NCBI GenBank assembly: GCA_002478115.1
Contig: DLMH01000196.1
Coordinates: forward strand, 1-64,000
Origin: Candidatus Acidiferrum typicum
GTDB lineage: Bacteria; Acidobacteriota; Terriglobia; Acidiferrales; UBA7541
Direction: 5' to 3'
DNA: 64,000 nucleotides
A program made the position numbers and the translations under genes. The notes under the pieces are model-generated. The model did no database searches and was not told where the DNA came from. It saw nothing but the letters and a program-made list of their open reading frames with translations. Positions 18,991 through 28,730 of the stretch are shown in pieces (position 1 is the first letter of the stretch; every line of letters starts with the position of its first letter).

Positions 18991-19024
18991 TTGACAGTCT
19001 CCATAATAAGGTCTAATATTTAGA
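18991..19024 (+). promoter_or_regulatory. Promoter and operator-like palindrome of the PIN toxin-antitoxin module
   Basis: TTGACA (18991-18996) and TAATAT (19014-19019) are separated by 17 bases, close to ideal for sigma70. The inverted repeat TCTAA-TAT-TTAGA (19012-19024) overlaps the -10 box, where an autorepressing antitoxin would be expected to bind. The first start codon is at 19041. Confidence 0.7.
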
Positions 19025-19040
19025 TGCTAATAGAGGAATC

Positions 19041-19589
19041 ATGCAGAAGCTGGGGCTAAAGCTAAAGCAGGCGAGCGCTGTCCTCCAGATTCAACCGAAG
19101 GAGTTACAGAACCTTGTCCAATTCGGCGTTGTGAAACCCAAGTGGTCTGAGGGAACGTACCTCTTCGACACAAACACTCTATTGGTAGCCAAGGTCGCAT
19201 TTTGCTTAAAGGAGTCTCTGGGCACGCGCACAAGCGTTTTGTCCAAACTGATGGACGTATTCCTTGCATCGGAAAGAGAATTCAAGTCTGAGAATCCGAA
19301 GTACATCGTCTTTGAGTGTCGGCTCGCGGCCGAGGAAGACCCCATAAAGGTCGGAGTGCCATTTCGGGCACTTGGTGCACAGCTCCAAGAGCAAATGAGA
19401 CGAGCTGACCTGTACAGGGATCTGCCCCGAGGCCGCAAACGCCGGGGCTGGAAGAAGGAGTTTCTGGAGTCGCTGACGGAGGTGGCAAGAGAGATCGGCG
19501 AAGTCTCGGATGATGAAATCTTGCGGACAGTTCGCGCCTATCGTAAGGAAAGACGAGCGCCGGAGATCACCGTTGTCGCCGAAAGGTAG
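19041..19589 (+). CDS. Putative DNA-binding antitoxin of a PIN-domain module
   Basis: 182 residues. The first 70 resemble a winged-helix/MerR-like DNA-binding domain (LGLKLKQASAVLQIQPKELQ, then VGVVKPKW-like turn residues FGVVKPKWSEGTYLFD). The rest is charged and helical, with a conserved-looking EVSDDEILRTVRAYRKERR tail that could mask a toxin active site. It is much longer than ordinary VapB antitoxins (about 80 residues). The gene overlaps the start of the PIN-domain gene, and its promoter carries a palindrome on the -10 box, both expected for an antitoxin-first operon. Assignment rests on context; I do not recognise the family by name. Confidence 0.65.
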   Translation: MQKLGLKLKQASAVLQIQPKELQNLVQFGVVKPKWSEGTYLFDTNTLLVAKVAFCLKESLGTRTSVLSKLMDVFLASEREFKSENPKYIVFECRLAAEEDPIKVGVPFRALGAQLQEQMRRADLYRDLPRGRKRRGWKKEFLESLTEVAREIGEVSDDEILRTVRAYRKERRAPEITVVAER

Positions 19590-20004
19590 GAAGCGAAGGC
19601 CTCGCGGAGTTATTGACACGAGCGTGCTGGTCGGGGGTATTTCTGGGTTCAGAAAGCCCTATGTCCGAGGCAAGAATCCTAGCCCCGATTTGCTCTACAG
19701 GTGGGCTGAGAAGAGCAACTTCGTGTGGCTTGTAACGGAAGACATTCTGGATGAGTACAAGGAGGTCTTGAAGCGGCTAGGCGTGCGGTCAAATCTGATC
19801 GGCAGTGTGATCAATCTTATCCGGGAGCGAGCGGAACAGGTTGATGTTCACGCATCCTTCGAAATCTCCCCCGATCGCAAAGACGATCCATTCTGTCTCT
19901 GTAGCGAAGAGGGCAACGCAGATTTCATTGTCACGCTAAACCCCAAAGACTTTCCGCAAGAACGGCTGAGGGCAAGGGTCATTTCACCCGTTGCTCTTGC
20001 ATAG
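19573..20004 (+). CDS. PIN-domain ribonuclease toxin
   Basis: Residues of the PIN active site are present: Asp in GVIDTSVLVGG, Glu in EDILDEYKEVL, Asp in DRKDDPFCLC and Asp in NADFIVTLNPKDF. Proteins of this PIN_3/COG1569 type cleave RNA and act as toxins. I prefer the TTG at 19573 (143 residues), which has CGGAG 8 bases upstream and overlaps the antitoxin gene by 17 bases; an ATG at 19510 would add 21 residues inside the antitoxin gene. The conserved Asp then lies near residue 15, as usual for PIN proteins. Translational coupling to the antitoxin is likely. Confidence 0.8.
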   Translation: MSPKGRKRRPRGVIDTSVLVGGISGFRKPYVRGKNPSPDLLYRWAEKSNFVWLVTEDILDEYKEVLKRLGVRSNLIGSVINLIRERAEQVDVHASFEISPDRKDDPFCLCSEEGNADFIVTLNPKDFPQERLRARVISPVALA

Positions 20005-20252
20005 TGCAGGCGTTGCACTTGTGAAGTTCGTTGTGGATTCGAAAGCTCCGAACTCTGCCATCAAGAAATTAGTTCGATCCCCAGCACGCGTATAAACTCT
20101 AAGCACCTGCCTCCCAAGCAGCCGTTCGACTGGTTGGTGGCGATTCGGAGAGGGAAATCTCCTAGAAGGCCGTTTGTGAACCCCGAGGTCGGCAAGCTAG
20201 ATTTCGCGGATGATGACTTTCATGGATCGCCGGTTGATCGTTCTAGCTTCGG
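20005..20252. other. Intergenic remnant with one tRNA-like hairpin
   Basis: No gene seen. CTGC-CTCCCAA-GCAG (20107-20121) is preceded by the same GCACCTGCCT decamer as the hairpin at 18819-18828. A T-loop-like GTTCGATCCCC lies near 20073. This may be debris of a tRNA-associated insertion. Confidence 0.4.
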
Positions 20253-21599
20253 CTAGCGGCTGGACTCGGATTGCTGATGTGTCGATTTGCGCAGGTCTTC
20301 AGCGGATCCGCTTAGAAGATTCCGGAGCACTGCCACTTCTGCGGTGATGCCGGTGCGCAGCGCGGGCTCTACGTCGGGAGCGAAAAGGGGGGAGTGATTG
20401 AATGGCAGAGCCTCGCCGGTTGCGGCAGCTTGCGCAAACTTCTGCGGTTCGGCGCCACCCAGTGCAAAATAGAACGACGGGATGCCCTCCTCGATGAAGT
20501 AAGCAAAATCCTCCGAGACCACCAACGGCTCAGCCGTCACAACGTTTTCCTTGCCCAGCGCTGATTCCAAAGTGCTCCTGAGGCGGCGGGCAAGGGCGGG
20601 GTCGTTATACACGGCATCCGTGGTTTCGTAATGTTCGATCAAAGGTTCGCGCTGCGCACCCGCCGCTTCCGCCTCGGCTTTGGTGATGCGCGCGATAGCC
20701 GTCAGAACTTTCTTGCGAACTTCGGGCTTGTACGTGCGGACCGTCAGTCCGAGTTCCGCGTGATCGGGGATGATGTTGTTTTTTGTGCCGGCATTGACAT
20801 ATCCAACGGTGACCACGGCCACATCGCCAGGGGTAACCTCTCGGGAAACGATCGTCTGCAATGCCACCACCGTTCGGGCGGCGATCAGCACGGGATCGAT
20901 GGTGTATTGCGGTGCCGCGCCGTGGCCGCCTTTTCCGTAGATCGTAATGCGTAAGGAGTCGGCACTCGCGTATCGGTACCCGGACGTGATGCCGATCTTC
21001 CCGGCCGGAGCCAAATTGTCAACGTGGAGCGCCACTCCCGCATCGGGCTTGGGGAACCGCTTCAGCAACCCGTCGTCGAGCATCTTCTTGGCGCCGGAGA
21101 TGGTTTCTTCCGCCGGCTGGCCAATTAGCATCAGCGTTCCGTGCCAGCTCGCTGTGCTGTGCGCCATGATCGTCGCCGTTCCTAACAGCGACGCCATATG
21201 CAGGTCGTGGCCGCAAGCATGCATCACCGGAACGTCGCGACCCGAATCATCTTTCCTGTGAACTTTGCTCGCGTACGGTAACCCCGTCTTCTCTTCCACG
21301 GGAAGCGCGTCAAGTTCGGTCCGCAACATTATCGTTGGCCCCGCTCCATTCTTCAGCAGCGCGACAATCCCGGCTCCCCCCACCTTTTCCGTGACCTCAT
21401 ACCCGAGCCCTCGGAGACGACTCGCGAGTTTCGCCGCCGTCTGCGTCTCATGCGAAGAGAGTTCCGGATTCTGGTGCAAATCCAGGTAGAGTGAATGCGC
21501 TTCAGGATATACGGCATCGACTTCCTGGGACGCAGAAGGGTTCTGCGCCCAAGCGGACGCACTCATAACTGCGATAAGCCAAAAACATGCCGGTTTCAT
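20253..21599 (-). CDS. Exported M20-family amidohydrolase (hippurate/N-acyl amino acid hydrolase-like)
   Basis: 448 residues from the ATG at 21599, chosen because it begins a clear signal peptide (ACFWLIAVMSASAWAQ); upstream in-frame starts would put 32 basic residues before it. M20D features: LHQNPELSSHETQTA, RTELDALPVEEKTGLPYAS with the dimetal ligand Asp, MHACGHDLHMASLLG with Cys and His ligands, GQPAEETISGAKKM and the C-terminal SEDFAYFIEEGIPSFYF. These di-metal enzymes cleave N-acyl or N-carbamoyl amino acids; cellular location is periplasmic or outside. Substrate is not determinable. It stands alone, divergent from the UPF0182 gene. Confidence 0.88.
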   Translation of the reverse strand: MKPACFWLIAVMSASAWAQNPSASQEVDAVYPEAHSLYLDLHQNPELSSHETQTAAKLASRLRGLGYEVTEKVGGAGIVALLKNGAGPTIMLRTELDALPVEEKTGLPYASKVHRKDDSGRDVPVMHACGHDLHMASLLGTATIMAHSTASWHGTLMLIGQPAEETISGAKKMLDDGLLKRFPKPDAGVALHVDNLAPAGKIGITSGYRYASADSLRITIYGKGGHGAAPQYTIDPVLIAARTVVALQTIVSREVTPGDVAVVTVGYVNAGTKNNIIPDHAELGLTVRTYKPEVRKKVLTAIARITKAEAEAAGAQREPLIEHYETTDAVYNDPALARRLRSTLESALGKENVVTAEPLVVSEDFAYFIEEGIPSFYFALGGAEPQKFAQAAATGEALPFNHSPLFAPDVEPALRTGITAEVAVLRNLLSGSAEDLRKSTHQQSESSR

Positions 21600-21907
21600 G
21601 GTGCGCAGATGATACCTGCGGTCCCCTCTGCCCGCAACTGGATTGCCAGAGCGCCTAGAAAGACTCGGCTTCGCACGCCGAGATGCGCGCATCACGCTTC
21701 ACGTAGAACCGAAAAGAGCCGACGCGGGCCCGTTGGAGGAAATGCGGCGCTACGGAGTGCTGTCCGCGCTCCGATCTCCTCGAACGCCGTTTGCACCTCG
21801 CCTCACTTCGGTCATTCGTGACAACGCGCGTCCGATAAAGCACTGACGTTTGTGGACCGCATTCCAGTTTTCCGTGTATGCTACGAGGAAGAATAAGCTA
21901 AGAGGGG
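21600..21907. other. Divergent intergenic region
   Basis: About 300 bases between two divergent genes. I see a small CTCGGC-TTCGCAC-GCCGAG hairpin at 21666-21684 but no gene. GTGTATGCT near 21873 could hold a -10 box (TATGCT) for the plus-strand gene, with no clear -35. Confidence 0.35.
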
Positions 21908-24628
21908 ATGGCAAGCCGCAATGACTGGCCATTTCAATTTATGCGTCGTTCACAGATTCGTAACCTGATCCTGCTGGCGCTGCTGTTGGCGCTCATCCTG
22001 CTAGCCCTGACTAGCACCATTGCCAACTTCATCATCGAATACAGCTGGTGGAAAGAGGTCGGACAGGTTGAGACATGGATCAGCATGCTGTGGTACAGCA
22101 TTGCCCCCTCCGCGGCGGGCGCCCTGGTGGCTTTCATCGCGTTGTGGGTGGCTCACGCGCGGGGGCTGCACTTCGCCGGCATCCGCCGACGAGATTTCCG
22201 CTTGTACTCCCGGCTGGTTCCGGTAGGGCTGGCCGTAGTGGCGCTATTGTTCGCCTCGGCCTCGATTGACTACTGGACGATCATGCGCTTCTTCGGGTCG
22301 CGCGGAGTCACGCTGCCCTCCGCCACTTGGACGGACCCGGTCTTTTCGCGCGCCCTGCCGTTTTACTTGTTCGACCTCCCTTTCTATTCAGAAGTACTCG
22401 GGTTTGTGTTTGTGCTGGCGATTCTTTGCGCCCTAGTCTTCTGGGCTACGGCCCGGGGATGGCAGTTATGGCTGCGGGGCGGGTCACCGATAACTCTTGA
22501 TCTGGGGCCCCACGCGCTGTTGCTGCCGGGCGCCACCCGTACCGGCTTCGTCCGTGTAATCGCCGTAATTCTTTTGCTTGGTTTTGCTACCTGGGTTTTT
22601 CTCGGCAACTACGAGCTTCTGTTCAACTCCCACGCCTTCATGACCGGCGCAGATTACGTGGACGAAAAGGTTACCCTTCCCTTGCGCTGGCTCCTCATAA
22701 TTGCGGTTCTGGCGGCGCTCCCGCTAGCTTGGACGTCGAGATACAAGAAGGCCATAGCCCTCATAATCGCCTTTTTTATCATGCAACTGGTTTTGCCAGG
22801 CATCGTTCGCGCTGTCTATGTGCGACCGAATGAGATCTCGATCGAGCGACCTTACATCGAGCGTCATATTCAGGCGACTACGGTTGCCTTCGGCCTGAAT
22901 CGGAGTGCTACGGAACGTCCCTTCACTGCTTCCGGGCAAGAGACGGTCGATGCTGTGCAGGACGCCACGCTGCTCGATAATATTCGTCTTTGGGACCTGC
23001 GCGCCTACAACGCGACTATCACCCAGATCCAGGCACTGCGCCCGTATTATACTTTTCCCGCCACCGATGTTGATCGCTACTTCATCAACGGCCGCATCAA
23101 GCAGGTACTGCTCTCCCCACGCGAGATAGATGTCAGCCAATTATCCGCCGAGGCGCGCCAGAGCTGGATCAATCCGGGGTTCATTTATACGCACGGCTTT
23201 GGCGTGGTCGTATCGGAGGTCAATAAGATTACGCCCGACGGCCTGCCGGTCCTGCTCATCGAAAACGCCCCGCCCGAAATCAAGTCTCCTGGGTTCCGGC
23301 TCACGCGGTCAGAGATCTACTACGGCGAGAGCACTCAGGATCCGGTGTTTGTTCACACCGCCCGCGAGGAGTTCGATTATCCTTCCGGCGACCAGAACAA
23401 GTATTCGACATACCAGGGCACGGGAGGTTTTCCTGTTGGCTCTTTTCTGCTCAAAACGGCTGCTGCAATATCTCAGGGCGAGCCGAACATTATTTTCACG
23501 GGCTATCTTACCGGGCAGAGCCGCATGATGATTTACCGCGAGGTGCAGCAAAGATTGGCGCATCTGGCCAGCTTCTTGCACTGGGACCCTGATCCCTACC
23601 TGGTAATTACCGATGACGGCAGGTTAGTGTGGATGGTGGACGGCTACACGACTTCGCTCTCGCATCCTTACTCGGCGACGCTTCCTGTGACCGGGCTGGA
23701 CGAAGGCGCCAACTACATTCGTAATGCGGTAAAGGCCACGGTGGATGCCTACACGGGGAAAATGTCTTTGTACGTATTCGATCCGGGCGACCCCATAATC
23801 CAGGTTTTCGAGAACGTGTTCCCGAAACTATTCCGGCCTGCTTCCGAAATGCCCCCGGACCTGCGCCGGCACGCCCGCTACCCCGAGGTTCTTTTTCGCA
23901 CGCAGGCCGAGGCTTACCGTATTTTTCATATGCGCGATCCGCAGGTGTTCTACAACAAGGAAGATATATGGGAGTTCGCGCACAGCCTGCTCGCCCAGTC
24001 CGGACAACCTGCGCCCATGGAACCCACTTACGTAGTGGCCACCTTGCCTGGGGAGAAAGAACCCGAGTTCCTGCTGATCCTGCCTTTCACCCCGCGGGGC
24101 AAAGACAATTTAATCGGGTGGATGGCTGCCCGCTGCGACGGCGATCGATTGGGGAACCTGATTTATTTCCACCTCTCGAAACAGCAACTGATGTACGGCC
24201 CCATGCAGATTGAGTCGCGCATCGATCAGGATCAGAACATCTCCAAGGATCTCAGCCTGTGGAACCAGCAGGGCTCTCACGTTCTGCGCGGAAGCATCAT
24301 CGCTCTGCCGGTGAGTGGCGGCTTCCTCTACGTCGAGTCCATTTACATCCAGGCCACCGAGGCCCGTATGCCACAGCTCAAGAAGGTCGTACTGGCCATG
24401 GGCGACCGGCTGATTTATCGGGATACCTTCGGGGAGGCCCTGGCCGAGCTAACGGGCGCCCCCGCGTCGGCCGCACCTGCTCTCGCCGCGGTTACATCCG
24501 CCCCTGCTCCGGCGACCACCGGGCAAGGCTTGCCCGCGCTCGCTGAACGCCTCCGCCGTCTTCGGGATCAGGCCGAACAACTGGCCCGGGAACTGGAGAA
24601 GCTAGAAAAAGAAGCGCAGAAGAAATAG
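21908..24628 (+). CDS. UPF0182 family membrane protein
   Basis: 906 residues. The N-terminal third has about seven hydrophobic helices (NLILLALLLALILLALTS, GLAVVALLFASASIDYW, FVFVLAILCALVFWATA and others). The rest is a large soluble domain with family-typical stretches such as IERPYIERHIQATTVAFGLN, LWDLRAYNATITQIQ and FVHTAREEFDYPSGDQN. The C-terminus is a Pro/Ala linker and a Leu/Arg/Glu-rich coiled coil (LPALAERLRRLRDQAEQLAR). Length matches COG1615 members, whose function is unknown. AGAGGGG directly abuts the ATG, so a start slightly downstream (21941) is possible. Confidence 0.9.
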   Translation: MASRNDWPFQFMRRSQIRNLILLALLLALILLALTSTIANFIIEYSWWKEVGQVETWISMLWYSIAPSAAGALVAFIALWVAHARGLHFAGIRRRDFRLYSRLVPVGLAVVALLFASASIDYWTIMRFFGSRGVTLPSATWTDPVFSRALPFYLFDLPFYSEVLGFVFVLAILCALVFWATARGWQLWLRGGSPITLDLGPHALLLPGATRTGFVRVIAVILLLGFATWVFLGNYELLFNSHAFMTGADYVDEKVTLPLRWLLIIAVLAALPLAWTSRYKKAIALIIAFFIMQLVLPGIVRAVYVRPNEISIERPYIERHIQATTVAFGLNRSATERPFTASGQETVDAVQDATLLDNIRLWDLRAYNATITQIQALRPYYTFPATDVDRYFINGRIKQVLLSPREIDVSQLSAEARQSWINPGFIYTHGFGVVVSEVNKITPDGLPVLLIENAPPEIKSPGFRLTRSEIYYGESTQDPVFVHTAREEFDYPSGDQNKYSTYQGTGGFPVGSFLLKTAAAISQGEPNIIFTGYLTGQSRMMIYREVQQRLAHLASFLHWDPDPYLVITDDGRLVWMVDGYTTSLSHPYSATLPVTGLDEGANYIRNAVKATVDAYTGKMSLYVFDPGDPIIQVFENVFPKLFRPASEMPPDLRRHARYPEVLFRTQAEAYRIFHMRDPQVFYNKEDIWEFAHSLLAQSGQPAPMEPTYVVATLPGEKEPEFLLILPFTPRGKDNLIGWMAARCDGDRLGNLIYFHLSKQQLMYGPMQIESRIDQDQNISKDLSLWNQQGSHVLRGSIIALPVSGGFLYVESIYIQATEARMPQLKKVVLAMGDRLIYRDTFGEALAELTGAPASAAPALAAVTSAPAPATTGQGLPALAERLRRLRDQAEQLARELEKLEKEAQKK

Positions 24629-25415
24629 ATTTGAGTCTAGATCTCACGGGTTGTGCTTCCTTGGCGGTCCTAGGCCCGCTCAGACCCTGGACTTTTTCGA
24701 GCCTTCGGCGCCACAGCTGGAGTATCGCTGAAGATCGCCTGTGGGAGAAGCGCCCGGGAATGCGCCTGATTGACGGCGGAGGCGATATCCTCATTCTCAA
24801 TCACGGGTGGCACTTCATCCGCGCCCTCGGACAAAGGGTTCGGAAACTACGGAAGGCAGGGGGCTATAGCCAAGGGGACAAGATTTCCTTTGGCTTTTCG
24901 GCCCGACATTGTTATGAAATCAAGTGAAATCTCGTTGACTCCCCCGTTGGGGGAAGCGAAGTTTCATCAAGAGTTGTTTCCGTTCTCATTTCCGCGAACG
25001 CCGTTTCTAGCCCGCAACTGGCAGTCGTGCGGCAACCCTACTAATCAAGAGTTAGCCCGCCGCCACGCCGGATAACTGGTGATATGCGGATTTACTAAGT
25101 CCTATCTCAGAATGCGAAGATCCCGGATTGCTGGTGATAAGGAGATTCACAGGACGGGGGCTATTTGTACCCGCGGACGTGGTAGATAACCACTCACAAG
25201 GAAACCTGGACTCATTCACCCCGGTCAGGTCAACCTGTTGTTTCTCATTCACTTTGCAGGCGGTAGTCTCAAACGCCGTACCTGATCTTGCCGCGGTGAT
25301 AGCAGTGTTGGTGTTGGACGAGTTCGAAGAGTCTGCAGACCTGCCAGGTAAGGCAGGTTTTTGGCTGGTGGAGGCCGTCAACGCGGCGCGCGTGCTGAGC
25401 CTAGCCGCAGCCGGT
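24629..25415. other. Long intergenic stretch without recognisable gene
   Basis: Nearly 790 bases. Short open frames show no domain, signal peptide or ribosome-binding site. One feature stands out: a plus-strand terminator-like hairpin ACCTGCC-AGGTAA-GGCAGGT followed by TTTT at 25339-25362, which could end a transcript from the UPF0182 side or an unannotated small RNA. The stretch reads like decayed coding sequence. Confidence 0.4.
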
Positions 25416-26777
25416 TCAGGACAGCAGACCGTGCTCGTGAAGTTTCCGGTAAAGATTCCGCTCGCTGATACCGAGGATTCTGGCCGCGTTTCCACGGTGA
25501 CCGTTGCTGGCCTCGAGCGCCAGCCGGATATGCTCCCGCTCCGCTTGTTCCAGAGTCAGCAGCGAAGCACCGTTCGATGAAAAACTCGGCATCGCGGTGA
25601 CTCGCGAATCACGAAACGAAGGGGGAAGGTGTTCCGGGAGAATGCAGGCTCCTTCGCATAACACCATGGCGGCTTCGACTACGTGAAGAAGTTCCCGTAC
25701 GTTTCCTGGCCAGTTGTGGCGCCGCAGTAGCTGGAAGGCTTCCTCGCTAATCTGTTTGCCGGAGCCGAACCGCTCGTTGAGCACAGTCACAAAGTGTTGC
25801 GCCATCAGCTCCACGTCCGCGCCTCTGGACCGCAGGGGAGGAACTTCCACGGTAATTGTGCTAAGGCGGTAAAACAGATCCTCCCGGAAGAGGCCCTGCC
25901 GGACCATGGCTGAAACATCACGGTTGGTCGCGGTCAAAACCCGTACATCAACGCGAATTTCGGCTGTCCCACCGACGTGCCGGAAAGTGGATGTGTCCAG
26001 GACGCGCAGCAACTTGGTCTGTGTCGCCGGGCTAACCTCGCCGATTTCGTCGAGAAAAATCGTGCCGCCATTGGCGACTTCGAATAATCCTGGTTTCGCA
26101 CGGTCCGCCCCAGTGAACGCGCCGCGCTCGTGACCGAACAGTTCGCTCTCGAGCAAGCTTTCCTGCAATGTGGCGCACTCCACCACTACGAACGGCCGGA
26201 ATCTGCGAGGGCTGCGCGCATGAATCAGCTTGGCGACGCGTTCTTTCCCCACGCCAGTCTCTCCGGTAATGAGCACCGTGCCATCGCTGGGGGCCACCAG
26301 CTCGATCAGTTTGAGAAGCCGCCGAAACTCCGGGCTTTCGCCGACGAAGGAACTTCCAAGATCGGGAGGAGTCAGCCCGCGCTCGAGAAGATTCGCCCGT
26401 TGCCGCAGCGAGCGCCGCTCGACCGCCCTTTGAATACGAAGGTGAAGCTCATCGAGGGGGCAGGGCTTCACAACGTAATCAAAAGCGCCGATGCGGATCG
26501 ATTCAATTGCCGTATCGATGGAGCCGTGGCCGGTCAACATGACGACTTCGGTTGCCGGCGCGCTGGCGTGGATGGATTTCAGCACATCAAGGCCGTTCAT
26601 CCCGGGCAGGCGCAGGTCGAGCAAGACAACATCGGGTTCCGACGTGGAAATCCGACGAATGGCCTCCTCACCAGTTCCCACCGCCTCGATCTGATAACCG
26701 AGACGAGTCAGTTCGTTGGCCATCACCTGCCGAAAAGTCGCGTCGTCATCGACCAGCAGGACGGAAGCCGACTTCAT
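25416..26777 (-). CDS. NtrC-type sigma54-dependent response regulator
   Basis: 453 residues in the order receiver (SVLLVDDDATFRQVM, phospho-acceptor Asp54 in VVLLDLRLPG, Lys in DYVVKPCPL), AAA+ domain (Walker A GETGVGKE, the sigma54-contact loop GAFTGA, Walker B GGTIFLDEIGE, arginine fingers) and a Fis-type helix-turn-helix (GHRGNAARILGISERNLYRK). It overlaps the end of the sensor kinase gene by 4 bases, ATGA, so they are co-translated. The likely target is the sigma54 promoter at 28805-28819 upstream of the divergent cytochrome operon. Confidence 0.95.
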   Translation of the reverse strand: MKSASVLLVDDDATFRQVMANELTRLGYQIEAVGTGEEAIRRISTSEPDVVLLDLRLPGMNGLDVLKSIHASAPATEVVMLTGHGSIDTAIESIRIGAFDYVVKPCPLDELHLRIQRAVERRSLRQRANLLERGLTPPDLGSSFVGESPEFRRLLKLIELVAPSDGTVLITGETGVGKERVAKLIHARSPRRFRPFVVVECATLQESLLESELFGHERGAFTGADRAKPGLFEVANGGTIFLDEIGEVSPATQTKLLRVLDTSTFRHVGGTAEIRVDVRVLTATNRDVSAMVRQGLFREDLFYRLSTITVEVPPLRSRGADVELMAQHFVTVLNERFGSGKQISEEAFQLLRRHNWPGNVRELLHVVEAAMVLCEGACILPEHLPPSFRDSRVTAMPSFSSNGASLLTLEQAEREHIRLALEASNGHRGNAARILGISERNLYRKLHEHGLLS

Positions 26778-28651
26778 TGTTTGGCCTCTTGCTGCAAAGC
26801 AGTCTGGAGAGCCGGGAGCACGACCTCGAAAGTAGACCCAATTCCGGGAGTGCTCTCGACGCGGATGTCACCGCCCCAGCTGCGGACAGCGTTCAACGAC
26901 AGGAAAAGGCCGAGTCCGGTGCCACCGAATCGGAGGCTGAAGAAGGGCTCAAAAATCTTCTTCCGGTATTCCGGAGGAATCCCGCATCCCTCGTCAGAAA
27001 TGCGCATGCACACGGTGTCACCTCCTGTGGCCTCGACGACCACCGTGCTACCCGGCTTGGAGGCCTGAATGGCGTTGAGGATCAGATTGACGAGGAGGTT
27101 TTGTAATTCTGCCTCATCGGCGCGGACTCGCAATGCCGAGGGGAAGGGGCGCACTTCGATGTTCACGGAGTGAGCGGAGGCCGTGGGATCGATGAGCCCT
27201 TGCACCGCTGCGATCGCCACATCGAGTTCCACGATATCCCCGGAGGAACGTTGACCCCGAGACAACCTCAAGAAGTGTTGCGTGATACCACGGCAGCGCA
27301 AGATCTGTTCTCGGGCGATGGTGGCGCTGTCCCGGATCTTGGCTGGGTCTATCGTCGCGTCCCCGTTCTCCCCAGCAGGGGTTTCGCGGAGGATACCCTC
27401 GATACATACCAGTACGGTTGCCAGCGGCGTATTCAACTCGTGCGAAAACCCGGAGGCCAGCACTCCCAGGGAGGCCAGGCGATGCGACTCGGCAAGATTT
27501 GCTTCTGCTGCCCTGCGCTCAGAGATGTCGCGCCAGACCTCCACTACCTGGGTCAGGCGACCTGACGCGTCGAGAATCGGAGAAGCGTGAATCTCTTCCC
27601 AGGCTGGGGTGCCGTTGCCGGTTTTGCGTTCGCACATACGCACTTGGTGCGCACCCGATTGCAAACAAGCGAGCGTGGGGCAATCGGCCACGTTGCAAGG
27701 GCCCGGGCCGACTTCCAGACAGCAGCAGCCCAGCACCTGATCACGGTTGCTGCCTGTGCGCTGCAGGAAAGCATCGTTAGCCGCAATGATTCTTCGTGTT
27801 GCGTCAAGGACGACGATTCCGTCATCGATGCTGTTGATGACGGTTTCGAGGCGTTCCCGCTGCGTGCGAACTTCACCCACCAAACCAGCCACGGAGTCAG
27901 CCATGGCGTTGAACTCGCGGCCCAGCCACGCCAATGTGTCCGAACCTTCTGCCGGAACGCGGCGTTCCAGGTCGCCCTGGGAAATCAAGCGCGCGGTGGT
28001 TTCGAAACGGTTCAGGCGGCGCAGGACGGAAAACCGGATGAGCAGCAAGATGGTTCCCACGATTACGAAGGTCAGCGCACCGGCGCCGGCCACCATCCAG
28101 CGCAGGTCCCGCGTCATCGCGGCACGGACTTCTCCGGCGTTGTAATCAAGAATGAGGATGCCGTTAATCTTCTGCTGAGGGTCGTGGCACCTGTGGCACT
28201 CTTCGCGGTTGCGAATCGGCACCACGGTTCTGAGTATCTCGCCGCCTCGAGTCTCGATGACGCGGCTGGTGACCCTGCGGTCCGGCGGATCACGATGGCA
28301 GACCTGGCAAGTAGGAGAATCGATCCGGAGACTATTCCCAACCGTTCCGGGCTTACTGGAATACCGTTCCACGCCGTTACGGTCCAACAGAATGAGTTGT
28401 TCAACGCGTGCCTGCTTCCCAAAACTTTCGATCATGCTCGCAATCAGCGTGCGATCGTTTTCTATCATCTCGTGCTCGAGCGCAACGCGGATCAGGTCGC
28501 CTTCAGCGAGTGCGGTGTTGCGCGCGGTTTCCAGAAGGCTCTGGAAGTGGTGAACTGAATAAATGTAAGAGGCCGCGGCGCAGGCAATGACCACAACCAC
28601 CGTAATTCCGAGGGCGAGGACAACCGTCATGCTGGCGGAACGCAGTTTCAT
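26774..28651 (-). CDS. Membrane sensor histidine kinase with periplasmic di-haem-type CxxCH motifs
   Basis: 625 residues from the ATG at 28651, which directly precedes the first membrane helix (MTVVLALGITVVVVIACAAA). The periplasmic part contains CQVCH and CHRCH, consistent with covalent c-haems of the Tll0287/DUF3365-like sensor type. Then come a second helix (GAGALTFVIVGTILLLIRF), a HAMP domain (RFETTARLISQGDLERRV), a PAS domain with a Cys-rich loop (CCCLEVGPGPCNVADC) and HisKA/HATPase domains (GFSHELNTPLATV, NLILNAIQASKPG, ISDEGCGIPPEY, GGTGLGLFLS). It probably reads redox state or a ligand outside the membrane. Partner regulator overlaps by 4 bases. Confidence 0.92.
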   Translation of the reverse strand: MKLRSASMTVVLALGITVVVVIACAAASYIYSVHHFQSLLETARNTALAEGDLIRVALEHEMIENDRTLIASMIESFGKQARVEQLILLDRNGVERYSSKPGTVGNSLRIDSPTCQVCHRDPPDRRVTSRVIETRGGEILRTVVPIRNREECHRCHDPQQKINGILILDYNAGEVRAAMTRDLRWMVAGAGALTFVIVGTILLLIRFSVLRRLNRFETTARLISQGDLERRVPAEGSDTLAWLGREFNAMADSVAGLVGEVRTQRERLETVINSIDDGIVVLDATRRIIAANDAFLQRTGSNRDQVLGCCCLEVGPGPCNVADCPTLACLQSGAHQVRMCERKTGNGTPAWEEIHASPILDASGRLTQVVEVWRDISERRAAEANLAESHRLASLGVLASGFSHELNTPLATVLVCIEGILRETPAGENGDATIDPAKIRDSATIAREQILRCRGITQHFLRLSRGQRSSGDIVELDVAIAAVQGLIDPTASAHSVNIEVRPFPSALRVRADEAELQNLLVNLILNAIQASKPGSTVVVEATGGDTVCMRISDEGCGIPPEYRKKIFEPFFSLRFGGTGLGLFLSLNAVRSWGGDIRVESTPGIGSTFEVVLPALQTALQQEAKQ

Positions 28652-28730
28652 GCTTTGGGTACCGAATTGAGGCAAGCATGGCATACGCCGCTTCGGCGCG
28701 TCAATGACTGCCGAAATGTCAGGCACTTCA

